Numbered from the stretch's first letter, positions 30,738-37,856 are shown. The stretch: DNA of 64,000 nucleotides from Chrysogorgia sp. JL179-B06 (GCA_035772405.1 JAYKKM010000080.1:3089501-3153500); one strand, 5' to 3'. Notes: generated by a model from the sequence alone, not told the origin. Program-made: numbers and translations.

Positions 30738-31823
30738 CTACAATTTTTCCATGTCGCTCTCGGGGATCCAAGAGTTGTGCTTTGCGTCGTAGCCTGCCCA
30801 CTTGACCAAGACCATCTTCTTCTTTCTCTTCAAAACTTTCTCCACACGATACGTCGCGTCCTCCGTCTTCTCGACGGAGGACATCTCCTCCTCGTAGAAC
30901 TTCCCGATAACGTCTTCCCCGCTCTCGTCTCTGAGAACGTAGACATTTGGATCTCCACGAACCACCTTGCTCACGGAAAAGATCTCCTCTGTGAAATTTG
31001 CCTCGTATCCTTTGGTGAAAATACTCTTGTACTTGCTTATTCTCACCTTTTGCCCAAGTCTAAACTTTGGGAGAGGAAACTCACCAAAGTCGTGACCAAA
31101 GAGTGTCGTCCACACCTGACTCTCGTTGTCCTTGGTCACGCTCGCTGGTTTCGTGAGAGTGCTACTGTGTTTTGTGTCGTTGTAGTTCACAACGAGATCG
31201 TCCAGGACGTCTACCCACTTGTACGTCCCCTTGCTATAGAAATATTTCCACATGCTCGTCTTCAAAGTCCTGTTGAACCTCTCCACCACAGCTGCCTTCT
31301 TGTCGGACTTTGTCGAGAAATATGTGACCCCGCGCTCCTCCAACAGTCTCTTCACACCTACGTTGTAAAACTCGAGTCCGTCGTCAAACTGCGCGAGTTT
31401 AGGGTAGATCCCAAATCTCGTGTGGAACTGGCGAAGCAACTTGTCCACGGCTTTGGCCATGTTTCTCGTGTCTTTGCGGTACACGGGGATGGCGAAAGCG
31501 AAGCGACTGAGGATCTCGACGCACGTTAGCACCCAATAGTAGCCGTTGTTCGTGTTCTTGAGTTTCCCCATATCGACAAGGTCGAGTTGGATTTGTTCGC
31601 CAAGACTCGACACCCACGTCTTTCGAAACTTGTGTCGCCTCGCGATAGGCTTGTACCGTGTGTAGGTGTCTTGTGTCTCCAACCACTCCTTGATCGAATT
31701 TCTGCTCGTGTTTAGTCCTTCCTCTAGCGCTTTTTGGTAGAGTCTCTCCCTGCTCTGATAACCAGTCACGGGATCGTAGTATAGATCTCTGAGACTTTGC
31801 TCAGTTACAACATCGCCTTGCAT
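30738..31823 (-). CDS. Retrovirus-like integrase with C-terminal chromodomain (361 aa)
   Basis: The rve/DDE core has D81 (QIQLDLVDM), D147 (FDDGLEFYN) and E181 (AAVVERFNRTLK), with the VERFNRTLK signature intact. An SH3-like segment (KFRLGQKVRISKYKS) and a chromodomain at about 325-361 (YRVEKVLKRKK, VLVKWAGYDAKHNSWIPESD) follow. No N-terminal HHCC zinc finger is obvious. Polinton integrases of this type catalyse strand transfer into host DNA and create 6-bp duplications; the chromodomain may guide insertion to histone-marked chromatin. The start overlaps the end of the upstream minor-capsid gene by 23 nt and follows TCTCTCTAATAAAAAGGACG. Confidence 0.93.
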   Translation of the reverse strand: MQGDVVTEQSLRDLYYDPVTGYQSRERLYQKALEEGLNTSRNSIKEWLETQDTYTRYKPIARRHKFRKTWVSSLGEQIQLDLVDMGKLKNTNNGYYWVLTCVEILSRFAFAIPVYRKDTRNMAKAVDKLLRQFHTRFGIYPKLAQFDDGLEFYNVGVKRLLEERGVTYFSTKSDKKAAVVERFNRTLKTSMWKYFYSKGTYKWVDVLDDLVVNYNDTKHSSTLTKPASVTKDNESQVWTTLFGHDFGEFPLPKFRLGQKVRISKYKSIFTKGYEANFTEEIFSVSKVVRGDPNVYVLRDESGEDVIGKFYEEEMSSVEKTEDATYRVEKVLKRKKKMVLVKWAGYDAKHNSWIPESDMEKL

Positions 31824-32496
31824 CGTCCTTTTTATTAGAGAGAACGCTAATATCCAACAAAACGTCCCCCACCTTGTCTACCCCACTCACGTTCGTCCTG
31901 GTGTAAAAAGACAGGGTGTTGTACGTCCCGCTACGGACGGGGACACTTGACTCGACCGTTTGGAAATTTGTCACGCTTCCACTGAGTGTCGTCTCCGACG
32001 TGACAGGGAGAACAGCGATCACGCTACTCCGTTTTCCCGACGTGTCAATGGTCTCGTCCACGAGGGTGTCGCAGTGGATCTCCACGAATCTTAGTCCGCG
32101 GTTGATGTCTATCCTATTTGGACTAACCACCTTTGTTGCTCCAATTGTCGTGTTTGTTGGGAAACCCAACAGCTCACCAAACTTGTAAAGCTTCGCTGGG
32201 CGGAGGGTCTTTAGTGTGCACGTGTGGTCGTGTACATTGTGTGTGAGCGTTATTTTGACGTCTTCGTCGTCCGCAAAGCGCGTCGCAAGGTCCTCAAAAG
32301 TCCAGTAACCCTCGGGTATCGTGTGCTTCACTCCGTTGAAGAGAATGTGGTCGTTGAGGTCCTTGACCACGTTTTTAAAGCCCCAAAACACGCTCGCCGA
32401 CTTTACGGTCAGGGACGAGCCTCTTGGGAGAATCAAACTCCTGTTTAACGCGATTGTCTTTTTCCCGTTCTCGAGGAACACCGATAGTTTCACCAT
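31801..32496 (-). CDS. Probable minor capsid (penton-type) protein (231 aa)
   Basis: A beta-rich protein of the size of Polinton penton proteins. The N-terminal strand (SLILPRGSSLTVKSASVFWG), the KDLNDHILFNG..TIPEGYWTFEDLA block and the LYKFGELLGFP element follow the order I associate with single jelly-roll minor capsid proteins, which occupy capsid vertices. No enzyme motif. Divergent from the 480-aa gene with only 21 bp between start codons. The assignment is by pattern and genomic position between integrase and structural genes. Confidence 0.55.
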   Translation of the reverse strand: MVKLSVFLENGKKTIALNRSLILPRGSSLTVKSASVFWGFKNVVKDLNDHILFNGVKHTIPEGYWTFEDLATRFADDEDVKITLTHNVHDHTCTLKTLRPAKLYKFGELLGFPTNTTIGATKVVSPNRIDINRGLRFVEIHCDTLVDETIDTSGKRSSVIAVLPVTSETTLSGSVTNFQTVESSVPVRSGTYNTLSFYTRTNVSGVDKVGDVLLDISVLSNKKDDARRCCN

Positions 32497-32517
32497 TTAT
32501 TTAGAGCTACAAATAAA
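32497..32517. promoter_or_regulatory. 21-bp divergent start-to-start region
   Basis: The only sequence between two divergent ATGs contains ATTTAGAGCTACAAATAAA. On the minus strand it reads TTTGTAGCTCTAAATAA before ATG, closely matching TTGTAGCTTTAGATAAA before the ATG at 30726. Core promoter elements must lie in this interval or inside the genes. Confidence 0.55.
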
Positions 32518-33960
32518 ATGGCAACTCCAACAGAGTCCGCGATACGTGCGTACTATGGGAAGAACTACGACAAGGTGATCAAGAACTCAAAGATCGCGAT
32601 TCAGAAGGCAAGGTCGGATCTTTTGAAGAAGTTCCCACACGCGACGATGGACAAGTTTGAGTTTGACCCGGTTCAAACACAACAAGGCGACGTAACGAGA
32701 GTGGACGTGTACTTTCGAAATAGCGACATTGTCTCGACCGACATCACCAGCGACACGTTCAAGGACGACCAAAGCATGTGGAAGTGGCTCCACAACAACG
32801 TCTCCTTCCCGAGGATTTGGAACAGTGGTGGAACGGTGCAAAAACTTATCCACACGGAGCGAGCTGGGACGTCCGACGTCACGTATCCTCCGTACACGCT
32901 CAACTACCCGGTCAACAACTTCCTCGTCTACGTCGACGACAAGAACTCCTTTTCGTCGAGTCTCCCCAAGATAGTGATTGACACGAAGAAGCGTTTTCAA
33001 GACGGTCCGGACGGGGACAACGTGAACACGGTGTGGACTCTATCAAAAAGCTACTATCAAGCTATCGCCGCGATGTACATTGCCACGTACAGGTCGGGAG
33101 TCTCACTGCAAAACCTAACACCGAACCCTGACGTCCCAAAGCAAATCACAAGTCTCATGAGGTTTCACGTGTATTTCACCATGCGGAGGGTCATGTTTCG
33201 TCTTGACAAAAGCGGACCTGACATTGCCAACATTCTCAGACTGTATGTACCAGATTGGAGGGTGTTGAGGTCTCACCTCGCTCTGAGCGGACCTTGGGTC
33301 AACGACATCAAAGATTTGCAAGGAGATTACAAGCGCTATTGCTCTCGAGCGAGCAACGGGATCACGGAGTTGGGTCAGGAGCTTCTTAACGAGTCGATAG
33401 AGGTTTTCGTGTACGCGCTACTCGGCGCGCAAGCAAAGGCAAAGCAGTCGATCGTCGGTGGTCGTGCAAGCGCTCGCGAAGTCCAACAAGTCTTTAGGAA
33501 CATCGTAGAAGATGCGGTCGTCCAGTATTCGCCTAGCGTGTGGATCAACCTTATGAACAAAGCCATCAAGGACACGAACGTCAAACTGGACATGGCAGTC
33601 ACCCCAAACACGTGGTTGATACCGCGGAGCATGGTCTTGCTAAAAACACCTATCCCAGGGTACAACAACCTACTCAGAGAGTCGACAGAGACGAACATGA
33701 AATTTGGGTACAACGACAAGCTCAACTTTTCCGAGCCTAAGGAGGACGCGGTGAAAACTCACTCTAGTGGTGGAGAACATTTAGAGAAACTTCCCGACGC
33801 CGGCGCTTCACACCAGGGAGACGTGACAAAGGTCAAAGCAAAGGGCACGACAACTCCTCCTCCCGCTCCTCCGAACACACCCACAACATCGTCTTCCTCG
33901 TTGCTCCCCTCTTCGTTGGAGGTGTTGGTAGGAGTGCTAGTGAGCAAATTTCTCTTGTAA
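32518..33960 (+). CDS. Unrecognised Polinton protein with hydrophobic C-terminal tail (480 aa)
   Basis: No family recognised. The first about 400 residues look globular with mixed helix and strand (YYQAIAAMYIATYRSG, LMRFHVYFTMRRVMFRLD). A Ser/Thr/Pro linker (TTTPPPAPPNTPTTSSSS) then leads to a short C-terminal hydrophobic stretch (LEVLVGVLVSKFLL), like a tail anchor. The position at the head of the rightward block before a lectin-like gene suggests a virion or membrane protein. The stop codon is embedded in GTAATAAATG, overlapping the AATAAA motif of the next gene's start. Confidence 0.7.
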   Translation: MATPTESAIRAYYGKNYDKVIKNSKIAIQKARSDLLKKFPHATMDKFEFDPVQTQQGDVTRVDVYFRNSDIVSTDITSDTFKDDQSMWKWLHNNVSFPRIWNSGGTVQKLIHTERAGTSDVTYPPYTLNYPVNNFLVYVDDKNSFSSSLPKIVIDTKKRFQDGPDGDNVNTVWTLSKSYYQAIAAMYIATYRSGVSLQNLTPNPDVPKQITSLMRFHVYFTMRRVMFRLDKSGPDIANILRLYVPDWRVLRSHLALSGPWVNDIKDLQGDYKRYCSRASNGITELGQELLNESIEVFVYALLGAQAKAKQSIVGGRASAREVQQVFRNIVEDAVVQYSPSVWINLMNKAIKDTNVKLDMAVTPNTWLIPRSMVLLKTPIPGYNNLLRESTETNMKFGYNDKLNFSEPKEDAVKTHSSGGEHLEKLPDAGASHQGDVTKVKAKGTTTPPPAPPNTPTTSSSSLLPSSLEVLVGVLVSKFLL

Positions 33961-33963
33961 TAA

Positions 33964-34710
33964 ATGAGCTTGTATCTTGGACACGACGAACCAAAGAGAG
34001 AGAGAGACGAGCGACCACCTTTCGAGACAGTTTTTAACGTGAACGTTAAAAACGCAAAGGTCACCTATCATAACACCGCTGGAAGTAGCAACAAAGTGAA
34101 GCAAATAGAAGACGGGACTTCCCGCCTTCACCAAAACACGTTCCTCAAAAGTCCCACCGTCGATGTCGACGGTGACTCTGTGAGAAATCTTGATTCTAAA
34201 AACAGAATGGTCTTTGACTGTCCAGCGCTTATGCACACCAATGTCTCCATATTTATGGTTTTCAAGTTGTTGGCTACCCCGTCGTCCGGTAGATACGAAT
34301 ACGCCGTTGGCAACGACAATGGGAGTTTTGACAAATTCATAGGTTACAAAATAGGGCTTACTAATCGACTATCGTACGGTGGGGGGTGGCCTGCAAAGGA
34401 GTACAATTGCACACTACCCCCTGGTCTTGTAGGGACCGACAAACATCTCGTGTCTTGCCATTGGTTGATGAAAGGTAGTCATGTGAGGTGCAACGACACG
34501 GTGTTGTTTCGCTCGGCCTTTAACGCGAACGCTAAGAGTACTGGTGCTCCTTTTGGCTCCATATTCTTCAACGAACGTTTCGCGAGTAGTGAAGGAGGGA
34601 GAAGTGTAACAGGTGAGATCTATGGTCTGAGAGTCGTCAAGGGTTTCTTGGAGGCGGACGACATCTCGAGGATCAACAAGAGCATGATGTTGGAGCACGA
34701 CATTTCTTAG
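33964..34710 (+). CDS. LamG/concanavalin A-like lectin-domain protein (248 aa)
   Basis: From about residue 85 the pattern is that of a LamG-like jelly roll: MHTNVSIFMVFKLLATPSSG, a Gly-rich middle with SYGGGWPAK, GSIFFNERF, and the typical closing strand and helix EIYGLRVVKGFLEADDISRI. The N-terminal 80 residues are polar. Such domains bind glycans or proteins; in a virus-like element a surface fibre or attachment role is plausible but inferred. It begins 4 nt after the preceding stop. No signal peptide is seen, which fits a capsid-associated rather than a secreted protein. Confidence 0.6.
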   Translation: MSLYLGHDEPKRERDERPPFETVFNVNVKNAKVTYHNTAGSSNKVKQIEDGTSRLHQNTFLKSPTVDVDGDSVRNLDSKNRMVFDCPALMHTNVSIFMVFKLLATPSSGRYEYAVGNDNGSFDKFIGYKIGLTNRLSYGGGWPAKEYNCTLPPGLVGTDKHLVSCHWLMKGSHVRCNDTVLFRSAFNANAKSTGAPFGSIFFNERFASSEGGRSVTGEIYGLRVVKGFLEADDISRINKSMMLEHDIS

Positions 34711-34734
34711 GAAAAGAGTTTAGAACAAAAGGAG

Positions 34735-34881
34735 ATGGTAGACACACGTCCTCGAGTCAAAAAGGCAATGGCCGATAGTTGGAAGAGGTACCTGAAGGGT
34801 TTGCGGAAAAAGGTCGAGCGGCTCAAAGTCGAAATTGAAGGGTTTGCGGAGAAAAGTCGAGCGGAGCAAAGACGAAGTTGA
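34735..34881 (+). CDS. Small basic coiled-coil ORF (48 aa) on a 43-bp repeat
   Basis: The ORF starts after TTTAGAACAAAAGGAGATG, similar to the AGGAGGAACAAAATG before the next gene. It encodes a Lys/Arg-rich helix (WKRYLKGLRKKVERLKVEIE) with heptad-like Leu/Val spacing. Its second half lies on a 43-bp tandem repeat whose length is not a multiple of three, so the frame changes in each repeat and ends early. It may be a decayed or length-variable gene. No family recognised. Confidence 0.4.
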   Translation: MVDTRPRVKKAMADSWKRYLKGLRKKVERLKVEIEGFAEKSRAEQRRS

Positions 34882-34923
34882 AGGGTTTGCGAAAAAAGGT
34901 CGAGCGGCTCAAAGTCGAAATTG
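34795..34923 (+). repeat. Three tandem 43-bp repeats
   Basis: Units start at 34795, 34838 and 34881 with AAGGGTTTGCGG and carry AAAGTCGAAATTG near their ends. The first and third are nearly identical; the second is more diverged. Confidence 0.85.
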
Positions 34924-34959
34924 AAAACGGCTTAAGGAGTTGCGACTAGGAGGAACAAA

Positions 34960-35970
34960 ATGACCGAGAACACGCAACTAACGTCCGCAAAGGGCTACGA
35001 CCCGAAAGAACACATGATCTTTTCTGATCCTGTTTCGGGGAAGATCCCAGACAGCAAACTAAAGTTCAAGAGAATCAACATTTCCACTCGCAACGAGGAC
35101 GGGACGGAGGGTGAACTCGTCATCCCCACCGAGCGCCTCTATTCGTTTGGAGTCTCGGAAAACACAAGTCAAGAGACTGGCGAGGTCACTGGTTTCACCT
35201 TTCCCCTGTGTTTGTGGAACCGCAACGGTCCTACAAAGGAGGAGGAAGTCTGGGTGAACACCTTTGACGCCATCGTCGACAATTGCATCGACCACTTGGT
35301 CGAAAACCGTGAAGAGATCGACCGATTCGAATTGGAACATAGCGATCTGACCAAGTCCAAGGGTGGGTTGAACCCGCTCTATTGGAAAACAGAGAGGATC
35401 GAGGACAAGAAGACTGGGAAAACCGCTCTTCGAAGGGTCCCCGGTCGTGGTCCGACGCTATACGCAAAACTGATCTACCACAAGAAGCAAGACAAGTTCC
35501 TCACACTGTTCTTTGACCCCGACAACAAACCGGTGGAGGTTCAGTCACTCATGGAAAAACACTGTTGGGCAAACTGTGCAGTGAAGATCGAGTCCATCTT
35601 TGTCGGCGCTCGCATCTCCTTGCAAGTCAAGTTGCACGAGGTAGTCGTGGAGCCAAGTGGGACGAGGATGAAACGTCTCTTACCACTTCGAGAGGCGAAG
35701 TCAAAGGTGGTCGAGTCAAAGCGTGAGACAACCAACGCGGCGAATGAATACGTCTTTGAGTCAGACTCAGAGGAAGAGGACGAGAAGCCAAAGGTGGTCG
35801 AGTCAAAGCGTGAGACAACCAACGCGGCGAATGAATACGTCTTTGAGTCAGACTCAGAGGAAGAGTCAGAGGAGGAGACACCGAAGCGAACGAAAAGTGA
35901 AGAGAAAGAGTGGTGGGCAAAAAGAATCGCCAGTGCCAAACCAGGTGAAGCGTACGACACAGTCTATTGA
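34960..35970 (+). CDS. Candidate ssDNA-binding-like protein with duplicated acidic tail (336 aa)
   Basis: Residues 30-240 form a beta-rich region (FKRINISTR, LYSFGVSEN, GFTFPLCLWNRNG, GPTLYAKLIYHK) that recalls DUF5871-type/ssDNA-binding proteins of large DNA viruses; I hold that loosely. The C-terminal third is a tail of two perfect copies of a 25-residue unit ending in FESDSEEE, then a Lys/Glu-rich segment. Acidic C-termini are common in ssDNA-binding proteins. The gene sits upstream of the replication block, and its start context (GGAACAAAATG) lacks AATAAA. It converges on the small membrane-protein trio across a perfect hairpin. Confidence 0.6.
   Translation: MTENTQLTSAKGYDPKEHMIFSDPVSGKIPDSKLKFKRINISTRNEDGTEGELVIPTERLYSFGVSENTSQETGEVTGFTFPLCLWNRNGPTKEEEVWVNTFDAIVDNCIDHLVENREEIDRFELEHSDLTKSKGGLNPLYWKTERIEDKKTGKTALRRVPGRGPTLYAKLIYHKKQDKFLTLFFDPDNKPVEVQSLMEKHCWANCAVKIESIFVGARISLQVKLHEVVVEPSGTRMKRLLPLREAKSKVVESKRETTNAANEYVFESDSEEEDEKPKVVESKRETTNAANEYVFESDSEEESEEETPKRTKSEEKEWWAKRIASAKPGEAYDTVY
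35704..35865 (+). repeat. Tandem 75-nt perfect coding duplication
   Basis: 35704-35778 is repeated without change at 35791-35865 (87-nt period, in frame). Perfect identity indicates a very recent duplication or conversion. Confidence 0.9.
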
Positions 35971-35983
35971 GGATACAAGGTGA

Positions 35984-36007
35984 TTTTATAAGCAAAAGCT
36001 TATAAAA
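35984..36007. terminator. Perfect hairpin between convergent genes
   Basis: TTTTATAAGC, loop AAAA, GCTTATAAAA. It is centred in the 56-bp gap between the stops at 35970 (+) and 36027 (-). Candidate bidirectional transcript-end signal. Confidence 0.6.
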
Positions 36008-36026
36008 ACGAAACACGTCGAACGAC

Positions 36027-36251
36027 TCACTTGAAAGGGTCGTCCGGGATAAGCTTCTTTTGTTGCGCGTATTTCACGGCGATCGTTCCAGCGCTGATTG
36101 CGACTGCGAGTTTCAATGTTCCCACGAGAGTGGTTGGCGTACTTAGAGACTCTCCAAGAATTTTCCTCGACACCATGCTAATTCCAACTCCTGCGGCGGT
36201 GTAGAGCAGAGCGTCGTACACCTCGTTCATGATTTCTTTTCGATCTGACAT
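36027..36251 (-). CDS. Small membrane protein A (74 aa)
   Basis: Begins SDRKEIMNEVYDALLYTAAG and has two hydrophobic stretches (about 13-25 and 43-58) before a KKLIPDD tail. The N-terminus parallels the adjacent 72-aa ORF (x-D-x-KEI-x-N..LLYT), so the two look like a tandem duplicate pair. The start is preceded by CTATAATAAAAGG and a diverged CTTTTTTCT box. Function unknown; probably a virion or host-membrane protein. Confidence 0.6.
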   Translation of the reverse strand: MSDRKEIMNEVYDALLYTAAGVGISMVSRKILGESLSTPTTLVGTLKLAVAISAGTIAVKYAQQKKLIPDDPFK

Positions 36252-36261
36252 CCTTTTATTA

Positions 36262-36275
36262 TAGAAAAAAGTTTT
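36262..36275 (-). promoter_or_regulatory. Diverged AAAAACTTTTTTCTA box
   Basis: Minus-strand AAAAACTTTTTTCTA followed by TAATAAAAGGATG at the 74-aa start. Second instance of the box at 29294-29308. Confidence 0.45.
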
Positions 36276-36493
36276 TAATCAAACACACCCCTCAGTCGTC
36301 TTTTGTACATGGAGTCAATTAGGTCGAGAGCTAGTTCCCACTCCTCCTCCTCCGGAGTTGGTTCTTCGATTGTGAAGTAGTAGTCCACAAGCTCACTAAC
36401 AACAAAAACTATCGTCGCCACGCCGACTCCGACTCCAACTCCTACGGTCGTGTAGAGTAGAGTGTTGTTCACTATTTCCTTTTGATCTAACAT
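36275..36493 (-). CDS. Small membrane protein B (72 aa)
   Basis: LDQKEIVNNTLLYTTVGVGV begins the protein, with one long hydrophobic segment (about 12-35, rich in Val/Gly) and an acidic then basic C-terminus. Paralogue-like to the 74-aa protein at the N-terminus. It is preceded by the best copy of the AAAAAACTTTTCTCG box and TAATAAAAGGATG. No family recognised. Confidence 0.6.
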   Translation of the reverse strand: MLDQKEIVNNTLLYTTVGVGVGVGVATIVFVVSELVDYYFTIEEPTPEEEEWELALDLIDSMYKRRLRGVFD

Positions 36494-36505
36494 CCTTTTA
36501 TTACA

Positions 36506-36520
36506 CGAGAAAAGTTTTTT
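36506..36520 (-). promoter_or_regulatory. AAAAAACTTTTCTCG box before 72-aa gene
   Basis: Exact 15-base match on the minus strand to the box before the capsid gene, 13 nt upstream of the ATG, with TAATAAAAGG between. Confidence 0.6.
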
Positions 36521-36901
36521 CTAGTCAAAAGACTCAAGGTCGGAACAATCGTTGGCCTGGTTTGCATTGGAAGATGCTCTAGAACACGGCGGAGTCACCG
36601 TTGGAGCGTTTGCCCCCGAGGAGTCAAAGACGACGTGGCGAGGTGGAGGCTCGTCGTCACGTTTGAAGTAAAAGTACAACCCTCCAGCGACACCAATCGC
36701 TCCAACAACGTATCCAAGCTGACCAACAAGTTGGTTGCTCTCTTGTGATCGGTGTCCCTCGCTTTGTTCGAGTCTTTCTTGAGCCTTCTTCGCCTTCGCG
36801 GCTTTGCTAATCGCGGCGAGTCTCTTTCCTCCCTCGACCTTCTTCGGATCCTTTAGTTTCTCTGGTTTTTGAGCCGTGATAGTTTCTATTGCCTCACTCA
36901 T
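36521..36901 (-). CDS. Single-pass membrane protein with basic N-terminus (126 aa)
   Basis: Residues 12-45 are Lys/Ala-rich and helical (KLKDPKKVEGGKRLAAISKA), followed by one TM at about 59-80 (LGYVVGAIGVAGGLYFYFK) and a Pro/Ser/Asp-rich tail. The KDPKKVEAGKRLA type of N-terminus is one I associate with small Polinton proteins from cnidarians; function unknown. Its start context, CGAGACATAGATAAAGATATG, mirrors that of the divergent gene at 37032. Confidence 0.6.
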   Translation of the reverse strand: MSEAIETITAQKPEKLKDPKKVEGGKRLAAISKAAKAKKAQERLEQSEGHRSQESNQLVGQLGYVVGAIGVAGGLYFYFKRDDEPPPRHVVFDSSGANAPTVTPPCSRASSNANQANDCSDLESFD

Positions 36902-37031
36902 ATCTTTATCTATGTCTCGAAGATTTGCTCAAAAGTTGCTACGCAGCAAAACCAACTTGCTCAGGATTTGCTCGAAAGTTGCTACGCAGCAAAACCAACT
37001 TGCTCAGGATTTGAGACAGTAAGATAAAGAG
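36902..37031. promoter_or_regulatory. Divergent promoter region with two 43-bp direct repeats
   Basis: 130 bp separate the divergent starts. Two 43-bp repeats (36922-36964, 36965-37007; one mismatch) each contain the inverted repeat TTGCT-ACGC-AGCAA, and a third copy begins at 37008. Both flanks carry GAGACA followed by AGATAAAGA next to the ATG. A shared bidirectional promoter is likely; an origin or regulator site is possible. Confidence 0.55.
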
Positions 37032-37448
37032 ATGGCAATGATGGCAGGAGGACTATTCAACGCACTTGCGTTCGCAGGTGCGGGATTCCTTTTCAAACAC
37101 CTTGAGGGGAACAAATATGGAGAGGAGATCAGTCGTCACAACCTCGCGATGGAGAAACTCACGCGGGACAGGGAGTCGTGGAACGAGCAAGAGGTGGCTC
37201 GCAGAGACAAAGTTGCGCGACTTCGTCTCGCCTTGTCGGACGCAAACCACAGCATCAACGACACGAACGCGGCTCTCGACGTGCTTTCCGCTACGCTTCG
37301 CAAGACTGCAAAGTTCCAAGAGAGACCAGAGCTTCGCGACTACTACACACCGTCATCGGAGATGGAAAAGTACTTGTCGGTGTCAGAGGGGGCAATGTTC
37401 GTTGGTGCTGGGTGGGTTGGATATAAGGTGGTGGCAATTATGATCTAA
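37032..37448 (+). CDS. Polinton coiled-coil protein with terminal hydrophobic segments (138 aa)
   Basis: The N-terminal hydrophobic stretch (GGLFNALAFAGAGFLFKHL), a long charged helix (residues 30-95, HNLAMEKLTRDRESWNEQEV), a SDFYxPS-like DYYTPSSEM motif and a C-terminal hydrophobic segment (about 119-138) form an arrangement common among cnidarian Polinton proteins of unknown function. Starts at MAMMAGG; either of the first two Met codons could be used. Probably a membrane-associated virion component. Confidence 0.65.
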   Translation: MAMMAGGLFNALAFAGAGFLFKHLEGNKYGEEISRHNLAMEKLTRDRESWNEQEVARRDKVARLRLALSDANHSINDTNAALDVLSATLRKTAKFQERPELRDYYTPSSEMEKYLSVSEGAMFVGAGWVGYKVVAIMI

Positions 37449-37473
37449 GGATAACAAACACATCAACAAAACC

Positions 37474-37821
37474 ATGTCACTCACGAAAGCAAGCACCAAC
37501 TATCTAACCATCAGGGAACTGAAAGTCATCGTGAGAGAGCGAGGTGTTAGGCTAAAGCAAGGGGCAAAACACTACGAGATTCTTGCAGCGTTGGGGATGG
37601 AACCTATCGATATCCCAAAGAGATACGACAATTGTAAGAGAAGGAAACTCGCCCAGGTCGTGGTCAAGACAAACGTGACCACCGGAGAGGAAACAAAGTT
37701 CGGAAGTATCACCTCATTAGCGAGGAGTTTGAGTCTCTTTCCAGGGTCTATCACCTATCGGATAAGAACAGGGAAAAGTCTAGTCGTCGACGACATCTCC
37801 TTTACGTTTCGTAAAGAGTGA
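37474..37821 (+). CDS. SAP-like plus NUMOD1-like DNA-binding protein (115 aa)
   Basis: Residues 10-42 (NYLTIRELKVIVRERGVRLK) look like a SAP-type helix-extended-loop-helix. Residues 67-113 (TGEETKFGSITSLARSLSLF, then ITYRIRTGKSL and ISFTF) match the NUMOD1 pattern found beside homing endonucleases. Both are DNA-binding modules; no nuclease motif is present in this protein. It sits directly upstream of the polymerase, which itself contains an HNH-like insert, so the two could be functionally linked or derive from a homing-type gene. Assignment by pattern. Confidence 0.6.
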   Translation: MSLTKASTNYLTIRELKVIVRERGVRLKQGAKHYEILAALGMEPIDIPKRYDNCKRRKLAQVVVKTNVTTGEETKFGSITSLARSLSLFPGSITYRIRTGKSLVVDDISFTFRKE

Positions 37822-37835
37822 GATCACCGCGCATT

Positions 37836-37855
37836 TGATTTTCTGACTAAAATCA
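37836..37855. terminator. Hairpin between NUMOD1-like gene and polymerase
   Basis: TGATTTT, loop CTGACT, AAAATCA, ending one base before the polymerase ATG. A second perfect hairpin (CTTTACG-TTT-CGTAAAG, 37800-37816) overlaps the end of the preceding gene. Either could end the upstream transcript or lie in the polymerase leader. Confidence 0.35.
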
Positions 37856-37856
37856 T

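Noticed and set aside
30727..30801. Upstream extension of the 418-aa membrane protein to a GTG
   Set aside because: It would run through the integrase 3' end and start at GTG, while an ATG with an AGATAAA context lies at 30726.
30642..31529. Long plus-strand open frame opposite the integrase
   Set aside because: Shadow of the integrase; it shows no domain and the integrase catalytic motifs are on the other strand.
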